Positions 62,288 through 64,000 of a DNA stretch of 64,000 nt are shown one piece after another. Below the pieces are notes generated by a model that was not told the origin of the DNA, ran no database searches, and saw only the letters and a program-made list of their open reading frames with translations. The position numbers and the translations under genes are program-made. The stretch covers positions 4,028,001 through 4,092,000 of the forward strand of contig NZ_LR134376.1 in assembly GCF_900637545.1 (NCBI RefSeq), read 5' to 3'. Source of the DNA: Aeromonas encheleia. GTDB lineage: Bacteria; Pseudomonadota; Gammaproteobacteria; Enterobacterales; Aeromonadaceae. Each line of letters starts with the position of its first letter. Positions within the stretch are counted from its first letter, which is position 1.

Positions 62288-62295
62288 TTATCGGT
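62288..62295 (-). promoter_or_regulatory. Sigma-28-like -10 element before lafB
   Basis: On the minus strand ACCGATAA, seven of eight to GCCGATAA, 15 bases before the lafB ATG. No -35 box fits at 11 bases, so it may be weak or chance. Confidence 0.35.
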
Positions 62296-62347
62296 GGCAT
62301 GCCCGTTGAAAAGAGCCCCGCTTCTTTCCAATAAACACGCGGAACCA

Positions 62348-62371
62348 CAGGCTGCCCATGCGGGCAGCCTG
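62348..62371 (-). terminator. Hairpin after lafA2
   Basis: CAGGCTGCCC (62348-62357) pairs with GGGCAGCCTG (62362-62371), loop ATGC, 7 bases past the lafA2 stop. No strong T-run follows, so it may act as a stabiliser or partial terminator that lets flagellin mRNA outnumber lafB. Confidence 0.65.
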
Positions 62372-62378
62372 AAATCCA

Positions 62379-63242
62379 TTAACGCAGCAGGGAAGTCACC
62401 ATGCCGGTCATCTGGTTGGAGTTGGACAGCACAGACATGCCAGCCTGCATCAGCATCTGGTTCTTGGTCATGTTGGTGCTCTCCTGAGCGAAGTCGGCAT
62501 CCATGATGCGACCGTTCGCCAGATCGGTGTTCTCTTTCATGTTGGAGAGGTTGTTGACGGTATGCTCCAGACGGTTGATGTTGGCACCAAAGGCGGATCG
62601 TGCCTCACCGATCCCCTTGGAGAAGGTGTCCAGTTCTGTCATGGCTGCAGTCGCCTTGGTCTGATCATCGATACCGGCGGCAACCGCAGTGCCCTTGGTA
62701 CCTTTATCATCGGCAACGACACCCTTGAGTGCGGTTGCCAGGGTGCCATCATCCTTGAGCTCGAGCTTCTCAGCACCGGTGCCACCGATCTGGAAGGTCA
62801 CTGCCTTCTGGAAACCCTTATCCTTGGCCAGCAAGGTCTGTCCACCGAAGGTGGTGTTGTTGGTGATGTTGTCCAGCTCGGCACGCAGCTCGCCGAACTC
62901 AGCGTTCATCGCCTTGCGATCGTCAGCAGTACTGGTGCCGTTCGCAGACTGGGTGGCCAGATCCTTCATGCGCTGGACGATGTTGCTCATCTCGTCCATC
63001 GCACCCTCACCGGTCTGCATCATGGAGATGGCATCCTGAGCGTTGCGCATGCCGACCTTCTGGCCGCTGGACTGGGATTGCAAACGGGTGGCCATCTGCA
63101 GACCGGCGGCATCATCGGCAGCAGAGTTGATGCGCAAACCGGTACCCAGACGCTGCATAGCAGTACCCAGCATCTTGTTGGTGGAATTCAGCTGGCTCTG
63201 AGTGGTCAGCGAGGCGAAATTAGTGTGAATGGACAAACCCAT
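62379..63242 (-). CDS. lafA2: Lateral flagellin LafA2
   Basis: 287 residues, complete. D0/D1 N-terminus ([37 protein letters not shown]) and C-terminus ([20 protein letters not shown], then [18 protein letters not shown] and LLR) are standard; the central D2/D3 part is short, as in swarming flagellins. It forms the lateral filament. The visible C-terminal half nearly matches the next gene, with differences concentrated in the middle. A 178-base gap carries the other gene's hairpin and its own promoter. Confidence 0.95.
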   Translation of the reverse strand: MGLSIHTNFASLTTQSQLNSTNKMLGTAMQRLGTGLRINSAADDAAGLQMATRLQSQSSGQKVGMRNAQDAISMMQTGEGAMDEMSNIVQRMKDLATQSANGTSTADDRKAMNAEFGELRAELDNITNNTTFGGQTLLAKDKGFQKAVTFQIGGTGAEKLELKDDGTLATALKGVVADDKGTKGTAVAAGIDDQTKATAAMTELDTFSKGIGEARSAFGANINRLEHTVNNLSNMKENTDLANGRIMDADFAQESTNMTKNQMLMQAGMSVLSNSNQMTGMVTSLLR

Positions 63243-63388
63243 GATCTACTCCTCAAGAAGGCTGCAATGCAGCAGGTAACCCTATAGAAATGAGAAGCGA
63301 CGGGAGTCGGCCAAGACTTGAATGGAGAACGAAAAATATGATGAGGAAGCGGAAAGCGGAATCTGGAGGAAATGGGCAGGAGGAAGAT

Positions 63389-63412
63389 GGCACTCATCCC
63401 GGGATGAGTGCC
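63389..63412 (-). terminator. Perfect palindromic terminator after lafA1
   Basis: GGCACTCATCCC followed by GGGATGAGTGCC is fully self-complementary over 24 bases, 8 bases after the lafA1 stop. Minus-strand ATCTTCCTCC follows, a weak U-run. Confidence 0.7.
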
Positions 63413-63419
63413 ACTGGGG

Positions 63420-64000
63420 TTAACGCAGCAGGGAAGTGACCATGCCAGTCATCTGGTTGGAGTTGGACAACACGGACATGCCAGCCTGCATCAACATCTG
63501 GTTCTTGGTCATGTTGGTGCTCTCCTGGGCAAAGTCGGCATCCATGATGCGGCCGTTCGCCAGGTCGGTGTTCTCTTTCATGTTGGAGAGGTTGTTGACG
63601 GTGTGCTCCAGACGGTTGATGTTGGCACCGAAGGCAGAGCGGGATTCACCGATCTTCTGGGAGAAGGTATCCAGCTCGGCCATGGAGGCAGTGGCCTTGG
63701 CCTGATCGCCGATGCCGACCTTCACCGCAGCGCCATCGGTACCCTTGCCGGTGCCGACCACTTCTGCCAATGCCTTTGCCAGTGTGCCGGTGCTTTTCAG
63801 CTCCAGCTTCTCGGCGGCAGTACCACCGATCTGGAAGGTCACGTCCCCCTGGAAGCCACCGCCAGTCTTGAGCAGGCTCTGTCCACCGAAGGTGGTGTTG
63901 TTGGTGATGTTGTCCAACTCGGCGCGCAGCTCGGTGAACTCGGCGTTCATGGCAGTGCGGTCTTCGGCGGTACTGGTGCCGTTCGCAGACTGGGTGGCCA
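63420..64000 (-). CDS. lafA1: Lateral flagellin LafA1 (5' part outside window)
   Basis: The frame is open to the window edge, giving the last ~193 residues. Its last 70-odd residues are identical or nearly so to lafA2, including [20 protein letters not shown] and [10 protein letters not shown]; the central part differs (STGTLAKALAEVVGTGKGTD versus [20 protein letters not shown]). It precedes lafA2 on the same strand. The paired lafA1-lafA2 arrangement is known from Aeromonas caviae. Confidence 0.93.
   Translation of the reverse strand, partial: ATQSANGTSTAEDRTAMNAEFTELRAELDNITNNTTFGGQSLLKTGGGFQGDVTFQIGGTAAEKLELKSTGTLAKALAEVVGTGKGTDGAAVKVGIGDQAKATASMAELDTFSQKIGESRSAFGANINRLEHTVNNLSNMKENTDLANGRIMDADFAQESTNMTKNQMLMQAGMSVLSNSNQMTGMVTSLLR

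Overview
The window is a high-GC gammaproteobacterial chromosome segment that reads as a mesophilic Aeromonas. The evidence is a tapABCD type IV pilus cluster joined to nadC, a lateral-flagella laf cluster in the order lafA1-A2-B-C-X-E-F-S-T-U, and a complete dcw cell-division/cell-wall cluster. Two tandem lateral flagellins recall the arrangement reported for Aeromonas caviae; the species call is an inference. From about 7 kb to 54 kb the gene order is a modified version of the Escherichia coli '2-minute' region (mraZ...ftsZ-lpxC-secA-mutT-yacG-zapD-coaE-pilin genes-nadC-ampD-pdhR-aceEF-lpd-acnB). No ddlB, secM or ampE is found at the expected places.

Layout. (1) 1-6.8 kb, minus strand: a truncated MFS drug exporter, a COG0523/CobW GTPase next to an aldonolactone-oxidase-type flavoprotein, then two paralogous CSS-motif/EAL cyclic-di-GMP phosphodiesterases. 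(2) 7.1-15.7 kb: acnB, a secreted patatin fused to a beta-barrel, a chemoreceptor with a very good sigma-28 promoter, and a duplicated small lipoprotein pair flanking a decayed patatin fragment. (3) 15.7-22.9 kb: lpdA, aceF, aceE and pdhR, with a PdhR operator and an unusual three-copy repeat between aceE and aceF. (4) 23.1-31.6 kb: ampD, a membrane-anchored aspartyl protease, nadC, tapABCD, coaE, zapD and yacG. (5) 31.6-54 kb, minus strand: mutT, a TPR/glycosyltransferase-like gene, secA, an M23 peptidase, lpxC and the dcw cluster back to mraZ. (6) 54.1-64 kb: a small membrane protein, a lytic transglycosylase, a PilZ protein and the lateral flagellar genes, ending inside lafA1.

Functional logic. 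The pyruvate dehydrogenase genes and acnB feed the TCA cycle, with PdhR sensing pyruvate. The dcw genes make lipid II, build the septum and position FtsZ; zapD on the opposite strand belongs with them. TapD also processes type II secretion pseudopilins in Aeromonas. Cyclic-di-GMP turnover (two EAL proteins) and a putative reader (PilZ coupled to lafU) lie in the same window as the swarming motor. No CRISPR array, tRNA, rRNA, prophage or insertion sequence was seen. I found no clearly new multi-gene system. The best leads are the PilZ-lafU coupling, the aceE-aceF repeats, and the lipoprotein/patatin duplication scar.
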